Shown here piece by piece: positions 7,378-16,128 of a stretch of 18,782 bases of DNA. The translations under genes and the position numbers were made by a program. Position 1 is the stretch's first letter, and each line of letters opens with the position of its first letter. The notes under the pieces are model-generated. The model had not been told where the DNA came from and did not search any database. It saw nothing but the letters and a program-made list of their open reading frames with translations. This DNA comes from Candidatus Altimarinota bacterium (GTDB lineage Bacteria; Patescibacteriota; Gracilibacteria; BD1-5; UBA2023): positions 1 through 18,782 of the forward strand of contig CANBWW010000009.1 of the NCBI GenBank assembly GCA_947373235.1, given 5' to 3'.

Positions 7378-9927
7378 ATGACTGTCCAAAAAGACGTACC
7401 ACAAGATGACTACTATGCTCAGGTTTCTGCTTCACAAAAATCAGGAAGTGATGATAAAAAGCCAACAAAACTGAAGCTCAAAGCAGTGGTAAAAAAACCA
7501 TCTGAGAGTGAATCTCAAGAAGTGCCCACAGCACCAGTTTTAAAGATCGTGAAAAAACTTCCAAAAATTTCCGAAGAATCCACTTCGGAAGTAAAATGAG
7601 AAAATATTGCAGAGGAAACTGAGCGTCCCAAAGCACGTCTTGTCGAACGTGAACATGCTGGCTCAGGACTCATGAGAAGCGTGATGAATAGAAATGAAAA
7701 TACTCAAAAATCAGAAGATCGTGATATGAGTAAGTTTCCAAAGATTTCTTTTGCAAAAGTAGAAAATAAATTTAAACCATTGGAAAATCGCCCCGTTATG
7801 CCACTTCCTCCAGGTGAAAATTCTGGGTATAGAGGTAATCGATCGAATAATACTCATTCAAATAGTTCTTCTTCGCAAAATTCTCCAACTACTGGATGAG
7901 CTCCAAGACTTCGTGATGATGCGAAACCGATGTTTCAACGTGATATCGGTTTTTCGACTCCGTCTCGTGATGGAAGTGCGAAAAAATGAGCTCCAAGCAA
8001 ATGAGGAAAATATCTTTCCGATGATCCAAAGCGCCGAAGTGTGAAAACGATCGGATGAGTGGATAATGAAGGAGGATTTCGTCGTGGACACAAGACGAGT
8101 AAAAAAGCTGAAAAATCTCTCGAAGATGTGAAACAAGTTCTCGTGGATCGTACGGGTCAAGAGGTTTCGATTGCGGGAGTGATCTCAGTAAAAGAATTTT
8201 CTGATAAAATAGGAGTTCCAGTAGCTAAAGTGATGGGAGAGCTCATGAAAAATGGAGTCCTCGTAAATCTCAATGCTCCGATCGATTTTGATACAGCATT
8301 TATCATCGGGGAAGCCTTCGGGATCAAGATCCTGAAAGAGATTTCTGAAAATGTTTCTGTATCAGATCTGATGGATGGAAATATCGCCGATCTTATCCAA
8401 GAAGATGATGCAACCAGACTCGTGACTCGTTCACCGATTATCTCGATCATGGGACACGTCGATCATGGAAAAACCTCGATTCTTGATTATATACGAAAAT
8501 CTTCTGTTGCTTCAGCTGAGGCGGGTGGAATTACACAGAAAATCGGTGCGTATCAAGTAACGAAAAATGAGAAGCGTATTACATTTCTCGATACTCCTGG
8601 ACATGAAGCCTTTACGATAATGCGTGCTCGTGGTGCGAAGTTGACAGATATTGCGGTTATCGTCGTAGCTGCGGATGAAGGGATGAAACCACAAACGATT
8701 GAGTCGATCAACCATGCTCGTGAAGCATGAGTTCCGGTGATCGTCGCGGTGAATAAGATGGACAAGCCAGGAGCTAATCTTGACCTGATCCGTGGACAGA
8801 TGTCAGAAAATGGATTGCAACCAGAAGATTGGGGAGGGGATACCGTTATGGTTCCAGTTTCCGCACATACTGGACTCGGGATGGATACACTTCTTGAGAT
8901 GATTCTTTTGCAAGCGGAGATGATGGATCTGAAGGCGAATCCTGATCGTGGGGCGGTAGCAACTGTGATCGAAGCTCGACTCGATCAAAAACTCGGTTCG
9001 GTGGCAACGATATTGATCAATACTGGAACGATTCGAAAATGAGATAATATCGCCTGTGCAGGAGCTGCAGGAAAAGTGAGAACGCTGAAGGACTACAAGG
9101 GAAAAAATATCGAAGAAGCATGACCAGGCGTTCCAGTTCAGATAACGGGTCTTTCAGAAGTAGTACAGTGAGGGGATATCCTCCAGGTACTTTCGAGTCC
9201 AGAATTAGCGACGATCCGAGCCAAGGAATTTTTGGTGGCAAAGAATACAAAGTCGATCCATGCGTTTGAGTGAGCTTCTCTCGGAATGCTCATGTCTCGA
9301 CTCAAATCTGGAGCATTGAAACAACTCAAAATCGTTCTGAAGACTGATTCCAATGGTTCTCTCGAGGCACTCAAGGCGGCTCTCGCGAAGCTTTCCACTC
9401 CAGAAACACAAGTCGTATTTATCCACTCAGCAGTTGGAGATGTGAATCAGTCTGATGTGATGATGGCAGGAACTTCGCAAGCACTTTTGATCGCGTATAA
9501 TGTCGGTATTATTGCTTCGGCAAAATCAGCACTTTCACAGTCGAAGATCGAGTTTATCGATAAGAAAGTGATCTACCACGTACTCGAGAAAGTCGAGCAG
9601 ATTATCACGGGTATGATCGATATCAGATATGAAGAATCGGAACTTGGAACGGCGAATGTGAAGGCAATCTTCTATACTGGAAAAAATAATTCTATGATGA
9701 TCGTGGGTCTCGGAGTGGAACTCGGACGTATTGAGCCAAAATCAAAAGTCCGTGTGATTCGTGGAGAAAGAAAGGTGGGTTCTGGGGAAGTGGCGAATCT
9801 GAAAAAAGGTCCACTCGATGTAATCGAAGCTCTCGAAGGGGAAGAATGTGGTATCAACTTTAAGGGAGATGTGATGATCGAAGTAGGAGATACGCTCGAA
9901 TTCTATAAGATGGTACAGAGAAAATAA
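7378..9927 (+). CDS. infB: Translation initiation factor IF-2
   Basis: IF-2 is the GTPase that brings fMet-tRNA to the 30S subunit and promotes subunit joining. The 849-residue frame holds ten TGA codons (7597, 7897, 7987, 8002, 8056, 8728, 9040, 9121, 9169, 9271), read as glycine. Residues 1 to about 235 are a charged, Ser/Asn/Lys-rich and probably disordered N-terminal region, variable in this family. An IF2-N-like segment (VSIAGVISVKEFSDKIGVP) follows. The G domain has G1 GHVDHGKT (359-366), G3 DTPGH (405-409), G4 NKMD (459-462) and G5 SAH (495-497), then domains II, III and IV ending in FKGDVMIEVGDTLEFYKM. The ATG at 7378 follows a G-free leader. The gene has its own promoter and leader rather than the usual nusA-infB operon; nusA and rbfA are absent here. 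Confidence 0.97.
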
Positions 9928-9953
9928 AAACCAAAGTGGAGTTTTATTTTTGA
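9924..9953 (+). terminator. Weak A/T hairpin with T-run after infB
   Basis: AAAATAAAA overlapping the infB stop can pair with TTTTATTTT, ending near 9952. The stem is almost only A-T pairs, so this is a low-confidence terminator. Confidence 0.3.
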
Positions 9954-10038
9954 CCACAAAAATTGCTCACAGTTTTTCCCGAGAAATGAAGTGTAGAAAT
10001 AGAATATATCAAGAATCAAGAGATTTTTACAAATTGAT

Positions 10039-10066
10039 TTGCTTTTCCTGACCTTTTTTATATACT
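10039..10066 (+). promoter_or_regulatory. Probable promoter of the infA and ribosomal protein cluster
   Basis: TTGCTT (10039-10044) and TATACT (10061-10066) are separated by 16 bases. A start near 10073 leaves a leader of about 38 bases to the infA ATG. Confidence 0.6.
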
Positions 10067-10110
10067 ACACGAGCTTATTTTTGTATTTATCTCACCTTTT
10101 CCGCATCCTT

Positions 10111-10386
10111 ATGCCAAAAGATGACAAGATCGAAGTCGAGGGAAAAGTACTAAAAACTCTCCCAGGAGCCATCTTCGAAGTAGAGCTTCCAGAAGCTTTC
10201 TCAAACATGGTGATTCGTGCATATATCAGTGGGAAGATGCAAAAAAACATGATTCGTCTCATTCCATGAGATACCGTCACGGTTGAGCTAACACCATATG
10301 ATCTTACACGAGGTCGTATCACGTTCAGAAAACCAAACGCAAATGCTCCGCAACGGCCACCAGGCTCCCCACAACACCGTAAATAA
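10111..10386 (+). CDS. infA: Translation initiation factor IF-1
   Basis: IF-1 occupies the 30S A site during initiation. The 91-residue protein has the OB-fold pattern KIEVEGKVLKTLPGAIFEVEL, then ISGKMQKNMIRLIPGDTVTVEL and YDLTRGRITFR, all characteristic. The glycine of the PGD motif (10267-10269) is a TGA, so under the standard code the gene would end after 52 residues. A C-terminal extension of about 18 residues (KPNANAPQRPPG and on) exceeds the usual 72-residue length. The ATG at 10111 is chosen over upstream alternatives because IF-1 homology starts there. A 7-bp hairpin (10408-10414 with 10426-10432) lies downstream before rpmJ. Confidence 0.95.
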
Positions 10387-10549
10387 CCGACTGATTCATG
10401 AAATCAAGGAATGAGAAGTATAGTATCATTCCTCATTCATTCATTTCACTTCCCGATTCAATAAACTTATCCATGAGAACTTCTTTCTCTGAGATCGGCA
10501 TTCCGCTCAAAAATTCGAGCAAGCTCTATTTTTTCACTTCACTTGATCT

Positions 10550-10663
10550 ATGAAAGTTCGACCATCTGTTAAAAAAATCTGTGATAAATGTGTGGTTATC
10601 CGCCGAAAAGGTGTGGTTCGTGTTATCTGCCAAGAACCAAAACATAAACAGCGTCAAGGGTAA
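10550..10663 (+). CDS. rpmJ: Ribosomal protein bL36
   Basis: This short gene encodes 37 residues of the large-subunit protein bL36: MKVRPSVKKICDKC, then VVRVICQEPKHKQRQG. The zinc-ribbon ligands C11, C14, C27 and H32 are all present, so this is the zinc-binding form. It follows infA and precedes rpsM, the usual order. There is no TGA in the gene. The leader TTCACTTCACTTGATCT has no Shine-Dalgarno sequence. Confidence 0.95.
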   Translation: MKVRPSVKKICDKCVVIRRKGVVRVICQEPKHKQRQG

Positions 10664-10719
10664 TTTTTCTTCAGAAAAATCTTTTCAATAAACTTCTAAT
10701 AAATCTAAACATTTCACTT

Positions 10720-11085
10720 ATGGCTCGTATTGCTTGAGTAAACCTTCCAGACGGGAAGCACGCTGATATCTCTCTTATGTACCTCTATGGTGTAGGTCGT
10801 CCACTTGCACAGACGATTCTTACGAAAGTAGGAATAGCTCACAACGTAAAGATGGGTTCTCTTTCAGAAGCGGAACTCGATCTTATTCGTACAGAACTGA
10901 AAAGTTATATTATCGAAGGTGATCTTCGTCGAGAAGTTTCTACGAATATTAAGCGTCTTCAAGATATCGGCTCTTACCGTGGATCTCGTCATCGAAAACG
11001 TCTTCCAGTTCGTGGTCAACGTACAAAAACAAATGCACGTACACGAAAAGGAAAGGCAGTGACTATTCAAAATAAGAAGAAATAA
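10720..11085 (+). CDS. rpsM: Ribosomal protein uS13
   Basis: S13 sits in the head of the 30S subunit and contacts the P-site tRNA and the 50S through bridge B1. The 121-residue frame starts MARIAGVNLPDGKH, where the glycine of AGVNLP is a TGA at 10735-10737. This is the only TGA in any ribosomal protein gene of the window. The helix-two-turn-helix region (YLYGVGRPLAQTIL) and the basic tail GSYRGSRHRKRLPVRGQRTK are typical. The following gene is rpsK, as in the alpha operon. Confidence 0.97.
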
Positions 11086-11135
11086 TTTCTTCCTGAGAAA
11101 TATCCCCTCCAATTATACTCTTATAAACTCAATGT

Positions 11136-11528
11136 ATGGCAAAAGCTACACTTCGTCGCTCAAAAAAGACTCGTAAAAATGTACCCGAAGCAATCATCAA
11201 TATTACTGCAACTCTCAATAACACACACGTTGTTGTTTCTGATCTTGCTGGACAAGTTCTCACTTGGGCAACTGGTGGAACTGCTGGATTCAAAGGTGCT
11301 CGTGAGGCAACTCCATATGCAGCTCAGATTACCAGTGAACAAGCCGTTACAAAGGCAAAAACTCTTCATAATGTAGAAAAGGCTCACGTATATATCCGAG
11401 GAATCGGCTCTGGTCGTGAACAAGCTATTCGTGGCATTATTAATGCAGGTGTTGAACTCGTTGCGATCTATGATATCACTCCCGTTCCTCACAATGGTTG
11501 CCGCAAACGAAAGGCTCGTAAGTTATAA
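11136..11528 (+). CDS. rpsK: Ribosomal protein uS11
   Basis: S11 lies on the 30S platform and helps form the mRNA exit channel. The 130-residue protein has a basic N-terminus, the core segment GTAGFKGAREATPYAAQ and the conserved end ITPVPHNGCRKRKARKL. No TGA codons are used. A TATACT at 11114-11119, 16 bases before the ATG, could be an internal -10 element, but the matching -35 is weak. The leader is G-poor and lacks a Shine-Dalgarno sequence. Confidence 0.97.
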   Translation: MAKATLRRSKKTRKNVPEAIINITATLNNTHVVVSDLAGQVLTWATGGTAGFKGAREATPYAAQITSEQAVTKAKTLHNVEKAHVYIRGIGSGREQAIRGIINAGVELVAIYDITPVPHNGCRKRKARKL

Positions 11529-11578
11529 AAGAAAAATCCCTTTTCAAACTTCAATACTCAATCTCTAATCACTACTCT

Positions 11579-12199
11579 ATGCGATATACAGGTCCTAAAA
11601 TGAAACTCTGCCGCCGTGAAGGTTACAACCTCTTTGGTGTAGAAAAATATAACCTCGAAAGCAACCACCGCCAAGTAAAACGTGCCGGAAAACTTTCTGA
11701 ATTTGGAGTACAGCTTCGTAAGAAGCAAGCTGCAAAACGTCAGTTTGGACTTTCAGAAAAACAATTTTCAAAATACTATCACCGCGCAGTAAAGATGGAA
11801 GGAATTACTGGTGATTCTATGCTTCGTCTTCTTGAAGTTCGTCTTGATACCGTTATCCTCCGTGCAAACTTTGCTCGGACGATTATGCAGGCTCGCCAAG
11901 AAGTTGGACACGCTCACTTTCTTGTGAATGGAAAAAAACTTAATATTCCTTCATATGAAGTTCGAGTGGGTGATGTGATCACGATCAAAGAGCGTATGAA
12001 AGAGTCCACTCTTTACAAGTCTCTTGTTGAAGAGTTCCAGGCATTTTCTTCAAAAAATGCAGCTGCTCAGGTGACTTCAGCTCGTTGGCTCTCAGTAGAT
12101 CCAAAAAACCTTTCTATCACGATTACTGCACTTCCTGAAAAGGGTGACTTCGATCAGATGATAGATGTACAGCGTATCGTGGAGTTTTACTCAAAATAG
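11579..12199 (+). CDS. rpsD: Ribosomal protein uS4
   Basis: S4 nucleates 30S assembly at the 5' domain of 16S rRNA and has helicase-like activity at the mRNA entry. The 206-residue protein begins MRYTGPKMKLCRREGYNLFG and has the S4 RNA-binding domain (LEVRLDTVILRANFA, then ARQEVGHAHFLVNGKKLNIPS). Only one N-terminal cysteine is present (C11), so this is the zinc-free form. No TGA codons. It lies between rpsK and rpoA, as in the alpha operon. Confidence 0.97.
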   Translation: MRYTGPKMKLCRREGYNLFGVEKYNLESNHRQVKRAGKLSEFGVQLRKKQAAKRQFGLSEKQFSKYYHRAVKMEGITGDSMLRLLEVRLDTVILRANFARTIMQARQEVGHAHFLVNGKKLNIPSYEVRVGDVITIKERMKESTLYKSLVEEFQAFSSKNAAAQVTSARWLSVDPKNLSITITALPEKGDFDQMIDVQRIVEFYSK

Positions 12200-12298
12200 T
12201 TTTTGAATATCTTGTTTTAGACTCTCTCAGAGTTGAGAAATCATTCGTCAGTTAGTTTCTTTCTACTGACTCCTATCTCTTCACCTAATCTTCGATCT

Positions 12299-13276
12299 AT
12301 GCACATCCTCCATAATACTATCGGAGTTCCAAAAATCCGTAGAGAAATTATCTCGGCAACGGAAGAAAAATTTGTTATCGAACCACTTCCAAGCGGATAT
12401 GGTGTAACTCTCGGAAATTCTCTTCGTCGTGTGATGCTTTCTTCTATTCCTGGTGCGCGCGTTACTGGTATCAAGGTTGCTGGAGCTTCTCATGAATATA
12501 CAACTCTTCCAGGTGTCCGTGAATCAGTACTCGATATCATGCTGAACATCAAATCCCTTATTGTTTCTAAAGATTCTTCTGATACTGAGTGGCTTTCTAT
12601 CTCAAAAAAGAAAGGTGGTATCGTAACTGGTGCTGATGTGAAAGTTCCTTCTGGAGTTGTTATCTTAAATCCTGACTGCTATATCACTACTGTAGATAGC
12701 GGATTCGATCTTGAGATGCAAATCCGAGTAGAAAAAAATGTAGGATATGCTTCGATCGAAGATCTCAAAAAACGTGAAGAAGATGTAGAAGTGTTGGTTC
12801 TCGATGCAAGCTTCTCTCCAGTACAAAATGTAAAATATGAAATCAAGACGACTCGTTACGGTGAAATCACCAGTCTCGATTCTCTTGAAATCACTGTAAA
12901 AACAAACTGAGTTATGTCGCCTTCAGATGTGATGAAGTTCTCTTCAAAAATGCTCGAGTCATATTTCTCTCTCTTCAATGAAGATCGTCTTCAGGTTGGT
13001 GGAGAATTCATCTCTGACATTCGCGAAGTGATCGAAAAAGAAAAACAAGAAGTGAAAGCAGATCTCGAAAAAGAAACCTATACACCGATTGAAATTATGG
13101 GACTCTCACCTCGAACGCTCAATGCGCTCGTGAATGGAGATATTCTCTCGATCGAACAGCTCACAAAATGTACGGAAGCAAAACTTTCTTCTATCAAAGG
13201 ATTCGGAAAGAAAGCAATGACTGAAGTACGTGATGCACTGAAAGGTCGTGGATTCAAACTTCTTGGAGACGACTAG
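12299..13276 (+). CDS. rpoA: RNA polymerase subunit alpha
   Basis: Alpha dimerises to start assembly of RNA polymerase. The 325-residue protein has the N-terminal domain (FVIEPLPSGYGVTLGNSLRR and GIKVAGASHEYTTLPGV) and the C-terminal domain with PTIE-like TPIEIMGLSPRTLNALVNGDI and IKGFGKKAMTEVRDAL, which can contact UP elements and activators. One TGA at 12908-12910 encodes the glycine of the TNG turn between the two halves of domain 1; under the standard code it would split the gene. The ATG at 12299 is chosen because the product starts at the usual distance before the first conserved block; an upstream in-frame start gives only unrelated sequence. A long hairpin follows before rplQ. Confidence 0.97.
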
Positions 13277-13292
13277 TCGGAGTGGACAGAAG

Positions 13293-13335
13293 GCAGTTCA
13301 CAGATATCAGAATACATCTGATATCTGACCACTGC
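13293..13335. other. Stable hairpin between rpoA and rplQ
   Basis: CAGATATCAG (13301-13310) pairs perfectly with CTGATATCTG (13318-13327) around a 7-base loop. An outer 5-bp stem (GCAGT 13293-13297 with ACTGC 13331-13335) continues it across a symmetric internal loop. No T-run follows. It may be an RNA processing site (the window encodes RNase III), a protein-binding structure or a weak terminator. Confidence 0.55.
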
Positions 13336-13378
13336 TTCCTGAAAACTGAAAAATTAATTCTAAACTAAATATTCTATT

Positions 13379-13738
13379 ATGCGCCACCGAGTAAAAAAAC
13401 ATCTTCATTTTAAAGGAAAAGATGATAATCACCGCAAGAGCATGGTTCGAAATCTTCTTACGAGTTTGTTCACTCATACGTCGATCCAAACTACTTCAAA
13501 AAAAGCATATGCTATAGAAGGATTGGCTCATCGTCTGATCGAAACGGCGAAAGGAGATCATTCTGAATACAACAAGATTCGTATGATTTCTGCTGAACTC
13601 TTTACAAAAGAAGCAACGGTTGCACTTCTTGCACTGGCTCCAAAGTATAAAGATACAAAGGGTGGATATACTCGTATCACTCCGATCAAGTATCGTGACG
13701 GTGATGCAGCTACCCTCGTTAAGATCGAACTTATATAA
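13379..13738 (+). CDS. rplQ: Ribosomal protein bL17
   Basis: L17 lies near the exit tunnel of the 50S subunit. The 119-residue protein starts MRHRVKKHLHFKGKDDNHRKSM, a form of the family's MRHrxxgrkLgRxxxHR pattern. It continues with RNLLTSLFTHTSIQTTSKKA and ends with a YTRITPIKYRDGDAATLVKIEL segment, all typical. No TGA codons. It follows rpoA as in most bacteria. A small hairpin GAGGC-TTC-GCCTC (13758-13770) lies downstream. Confidence 0.96.
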   Translation: MRHRVKKHLHFKGKDDNHRKSMVRNLLTSLFTHTSIQTTSKKAYAIEGLAHRLIETAKGDHSEYNKIRMISAELFTKEATVALLALAPKYKDTKGGYTRITPIKYRDGDAATLVKIELI

Positions 13739-13840
13739 TCCACTCCACTTGAATTATGAGGCTTCGCCTCGAAAAACAGCATTCCATTCGCAAAATTAAA
13801 TTTCTCTCCGTTCATTTATTTTCCTCATTTCATTGGTTTT

Positions 13841-14272
13841 ATGAAAACTCTCGTCGCAAAACAACTTCTTGGTCAAGATCGTAAATGGCTCGTTATCGAT
13901 GCTGAAGGGAAGAATCTCGGACGTATTTCTACCCTCATTGCTCGGAAACTTGCGGGTCGTGATCGTGTTGACTATACTCCACATATTGATAACGGTGCCT
14001 ACGTGGTCGTTCTCAATGCTGAAAAGGTAGTCGTAACTGGTACGAAAGAAGCAGATAAGATGTATTATTCTCATTCACAATATATGGGTGGGCTTAAGGA
14101 GACAAATCTTACAAGAATGCGTGTAAAAAATCCAACTCACCTCCTTCGTCATGCGATCGTCGGTATGCTTCCAAAAAATCGTCTTCAAGATGGTATGGAA
14201 AAAAGACTCAAACTTGTGATTGGTGCCAACCATGATTTTGCTGCACAAAAACCAGAAACCATTACTCTCTAG
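13841..14272 (+). CDS. rplM: Ribosomal protein uL13
   Basis: L13 is an early-assembling 50S protein. The 143-residue length is normal. Conserved blocks are KWLVIDAEGKNLGRISTLIA, KLAGRDRVDYTPHIDNGAYVVV, NAEKVVVTG and HLLRHAIVGMLPKNRL. No TGA codons. It is followed by rpsI, the universal rplM-rpsI pairing. The leader is TTCATTTCATTGGTTTT without a Shine-Dalgarno sequence. Confidence 0.97.
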   Translation: MKTLVAKQLLGQDRKWLVIDAEGKNLGRISTLIARKLAGRDRVDYTPHIDNGAYVVVLNAEKVVVTGTKEADKMYYSHSQYMGGLKETNLTRMRVKNPTHLLRHAIVGMLPKNRLQDGMEKRLKLVIGANHDFAAQKPETITL

Positions 14273-14311
14273 TTCCCGTATTTCTCCTCTATTCATTCTT
14301 ACTTTTATCTT

Positions 14312-14707
14312 ATGTCAGAGAAACAATATTCATATGCAGTTGGTCGTAGAAAAACGGCTACCGCTCAAGTTCGTCTTTTTAAAGGAAAAGGTGCCAACAC
14401 TGCAAACGGTGTTCCACTTGAAACCTATGTAACACGTGCGGATCTGTTTTCTCAGATCTACGCTCCTCTCAAGACTGCTGGACTCTATGATGCATTTCAC
14501 TTTGAAGTAAAAGTAGAAGGTTCTGGAGAAGCTGCTCAGGCTGGTGCTATTCGTCATGCGATTGCTCGAGCCCTCGTAGTGGTTGATGAAAATCTCAAAT
14601 CCGCTCTCAAGGGTGCTGGATTTCTCACTCGAGATGCTCGTCAGGTAGAACGTAAGAAACCAGGTCTCAGAAAGGCTCGAAAGTCTCCATCTTGGTCAAA
14701 GCGTTAA
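14312..14707 (+). CDS. rpsI: Ribosomal protein uS9
   Basis: S9 has a C-terminal tail that reaches the P-site tRNA anticodon loop. The 131-residue protein has YAVGRRKTATAQVRLFKGKG, the block GSGEAAQAGAIRHAIARAL and the conserved C-terminus LRKARKSPSWSKR ending in Lys-Arg. No TGA codons. It is paired with rplM upstream. A 7-bp inverted repeat (14725-14731 with 14742-14748) follows in the spacer before rpsL. Confidence 0.97.
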   Translation: MSEKQYSYAVGRRKTATAQVRLFKGKGANTANGVPLETYVTRADLFSQIYAPLKTAGLYDAFHFEVKVEGSGEAAQAGAIRHAIARALVVVDENLKSALKGAGFLTRDARQVERKKPGLRKARKSPSWSKR

Positions 14708-14768
14708 TATTCATACTTGGAACTGAGAACTTTGGGTTCAGAGTTCTCATGAATTTCTCCTCAAAGTT

Positions 14769-14789
14769 CTAAAATCTAAAATCTAAAAT
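14769..14789 (+). repeat. Three tandem copies of CTAAAAT just before rpsL
   Basis: CTAAAAT is repeated three times without error, ending 7 bases before the rpsL ATG. Related TTCTAAA/CTAAAAT strings occur in the leaders of rpsG, rpmA and rplQ. The region is free of G, so it stays unpaired and may aid initiation in the absence of a Shine-Dalgarno sequence. Confidence 0.7.
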
Positions 14790-14796
14790 CTCACCA

Positions 14797-15216
14797 ATGC
14801 CTACTATCAATCAACTGGTTCGTCGTAAACGTAAAGATCCTGCTCGTAAGAGTAAGTCTCCTGCACTGCAATTTACACGAAATTCTCTCAAGAAGACGAT
14901 GTCTCCACTCGCAGCTCCTCAACGTCGAGGTGTGTGTCTGAAGGTATATACTTCTACTCCAAAGAAGCCAAACTCAGCCCTCCGAAAGGTAGCAAAGGTT
15001 CGTCTGACAAATGGTTACGAAGTGATTTCGTATATCGGTGGAGAAGGGCACAACCTCCAAGAGCACTCAGTGGTGATGATCCGTGGTGGTCGTGCGAAGG
15101 ATCTTCCAGGTGTACGATATCATATCGTTCGTGGAGTTCTCGACTGTCAGGGTGTAGATAAACGTGGTCAATCTCGTTCTCTCTACGGTGCTAAGAAGCC
15201 AAAAGCGAAAAAATAA
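14797..15216 (+). CDS. rpsL: Ribosomal protein uS12
   Basis: S12 lies at the decoding centre and affects accuracy and streptomycin response. The 139-residue protein starts MPTINQLVRRKRKDPARKSKSP and has the conserved blocks RRGVCLKVYTSTPKKPNSALRK, then YIGGEGHNLQEHSVVMIRGGRAKDLPGVRYHIVRG. The wild-type lysines of the PKKPNSA and RAKDLPG motifs are present. No TGA codons. The usual partners fusA and tuf do not follow; only rpsG does. Confidence 0.98.
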   Translation: MPTINQLVRRKRKDPARKSKSPALQFTRNSLKKTMSPLAAPQRRGVCLKVYTSTPKKPNSALRKVAKVRLTNGYEVISYIGGEGHNLQEHSVVMIRGGRAKDLPGVRYHIVRGVLDCQGVDKRGQSRSLYGAKKPKAKK

Positions 15217-15353
15217 AAATTCTGTTCCATTTTCTGAATCAAGAATCTCGAATCAAGAAGTGAAAGGTGTGAGTATAACATAGCTGTCATAATCTTCCTT
15301 CTCCCATTTCTGATCTTTATTCTCCATTCTAAATTCTAAAATTCTATAACTCT

Positions 15354-15809
15354 ATGAGTACCAAAGGAAGTGTATCATTTAGCACACAAAACGAACGTCT
15401 TCAAAAGTTTGTAAACTACGTGATGAAAGAGGGAAAGAAAACCCTCGCTCACAAAATCATTAACGCCACTTTCGATATTCTCCGTGAAAAGGGATATGCA
15501 GATGCGGAAGGAGTTTTCGATAAAGCTATCGATAACGTTATGCCTCGTATCGAATGTCGTCCAAAACGAGTGGGTGGTTCGATCTACCAAGTTCCAACGG
15601 AAGTTCCTCCAGGACGTTCGTTTGCTCTTGCATCACGATGGATTCTTGCGGCTGCTCGTGGAAAAAGTGGAAAAGATTTTTCTCACTTCTTGGCTCAAGA
15701 GCTGATCGATGCGAACGCTGAAACCGGTGTAGCAGTCAAGAAACGAAATGACGTCTACAAGATGGCAGAAGCCAATAAGGCATTTGCTCGTTACGCAACA
15801 AAGAAATAA
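15354..15809 (+). CDS. rpsG: Ribosomal protein uS7
   Basis: S7 organises the head of the 30S subunit and contacts the E site. The 151-residue protein shows KFVNYVMKEGKKTLAHKIINATFD, then NVMPRIECRPKRVGGSIYQVPTEV and AVKKRNDVYKMAEANKAFARY, all typical. No TGA codons. The 137-base spacer after rpsL holds a doubled AATCAAGAA string and a leader with TTCTAAA repeats. It is followed by rpmA rather than fusA. Confidence 0.97.
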   Translation: MSTKGSVSFSTQNERLQKFVNYVMKEGKKTLAHKIINATFDILREKGYADAEGVFDKAIDNVMPRIECRPKRVGGSIYQVPTEVPPGRSFALASRWILAAARGKSGKDFSHFLAQELIDANAETGVAVKKRNDVYKMAEANKAFARYATKK

Positions 15810-15855
15810 AATCGTTCTCCACTCTCTTTCTAAATTCTAAAATAATCATACTACT

Positions 15856-16128
15856 ATGGCACATAAAAAAGCGATGGGTTCGACCTCCAATGGTCGTGAC
15901 TCGCAAGCCAAAAGACTTGGTGTAAAAATCTACGGTGATCGTCCAGCTATTGCAGGGAATATCATCATCCGTCAAAAGGGAAATACTTTTTGGCCGGGTA
16001 ATGGAGTTTCTCAAGGAACTGACTTTACTCTCTTCGCCATTCGCGATGGAGTGGTATCTTTCCAAGAAAAACGACGTGTTCGCTTTGATGGTCGAATATA
16101 CCGTGATACCTATGTACACGTAAACTAA
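15856..16128 (+). CDS. rpmA: Ribosomal protein bL27
   Basis: L27 has an N-terminal tail that reaches the peptidyl transferase centre. The 90-residue protein starts MAHKKAMGSTSNGRDSQAKRLGVK and continues with IIIRQKGNTFWPGNGV and TDFTLFAIRDGVVSF. The N-terminus starts directly with AHKK, so it needs no cleavage of the kind known in Firmicutes. Its stop TAA is followed at once by TAG. The usual partner rplU is not present. No TGA codons. Confidence 0.96.
   Translation: MAHKKAMGSTSNGRDSQAKRLGVKIYGDRPAIAGNIIIRQKGNTFWPGNGVSQGTDFTLFAIRDGVVSFQEKRRVRFDGRIYRDTYVHVN

Noticed and set aside
389..9927. Frameshifted or pseudogenised genes suggested by many internal stops
   Set aside because: All internal stops are TGA, the frame is unchanged across each, and those in conserved motifs fall on glycines. 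This is a code change, not decay.
10039..10110. Extended IF-1 start upstream of ATG 10111
   Set aside because: The extra residues are translated promoter and leader sequence (it contains the TATACT). IF-1 homology starts at 10111.
10510..10535. GAGC-AA-GCTC followed by a T-run as a terminator before rpmJ
   Set aside because: A two-base loop and 4-bp stem are too short for a stable hairpin.
12233..12298. Extended RpoA start upstream of 12299
   Set aside because: The extension is Ser/Phe/Leu-rich leader sequence. Alpha homology begins shortly after ATG 12299.
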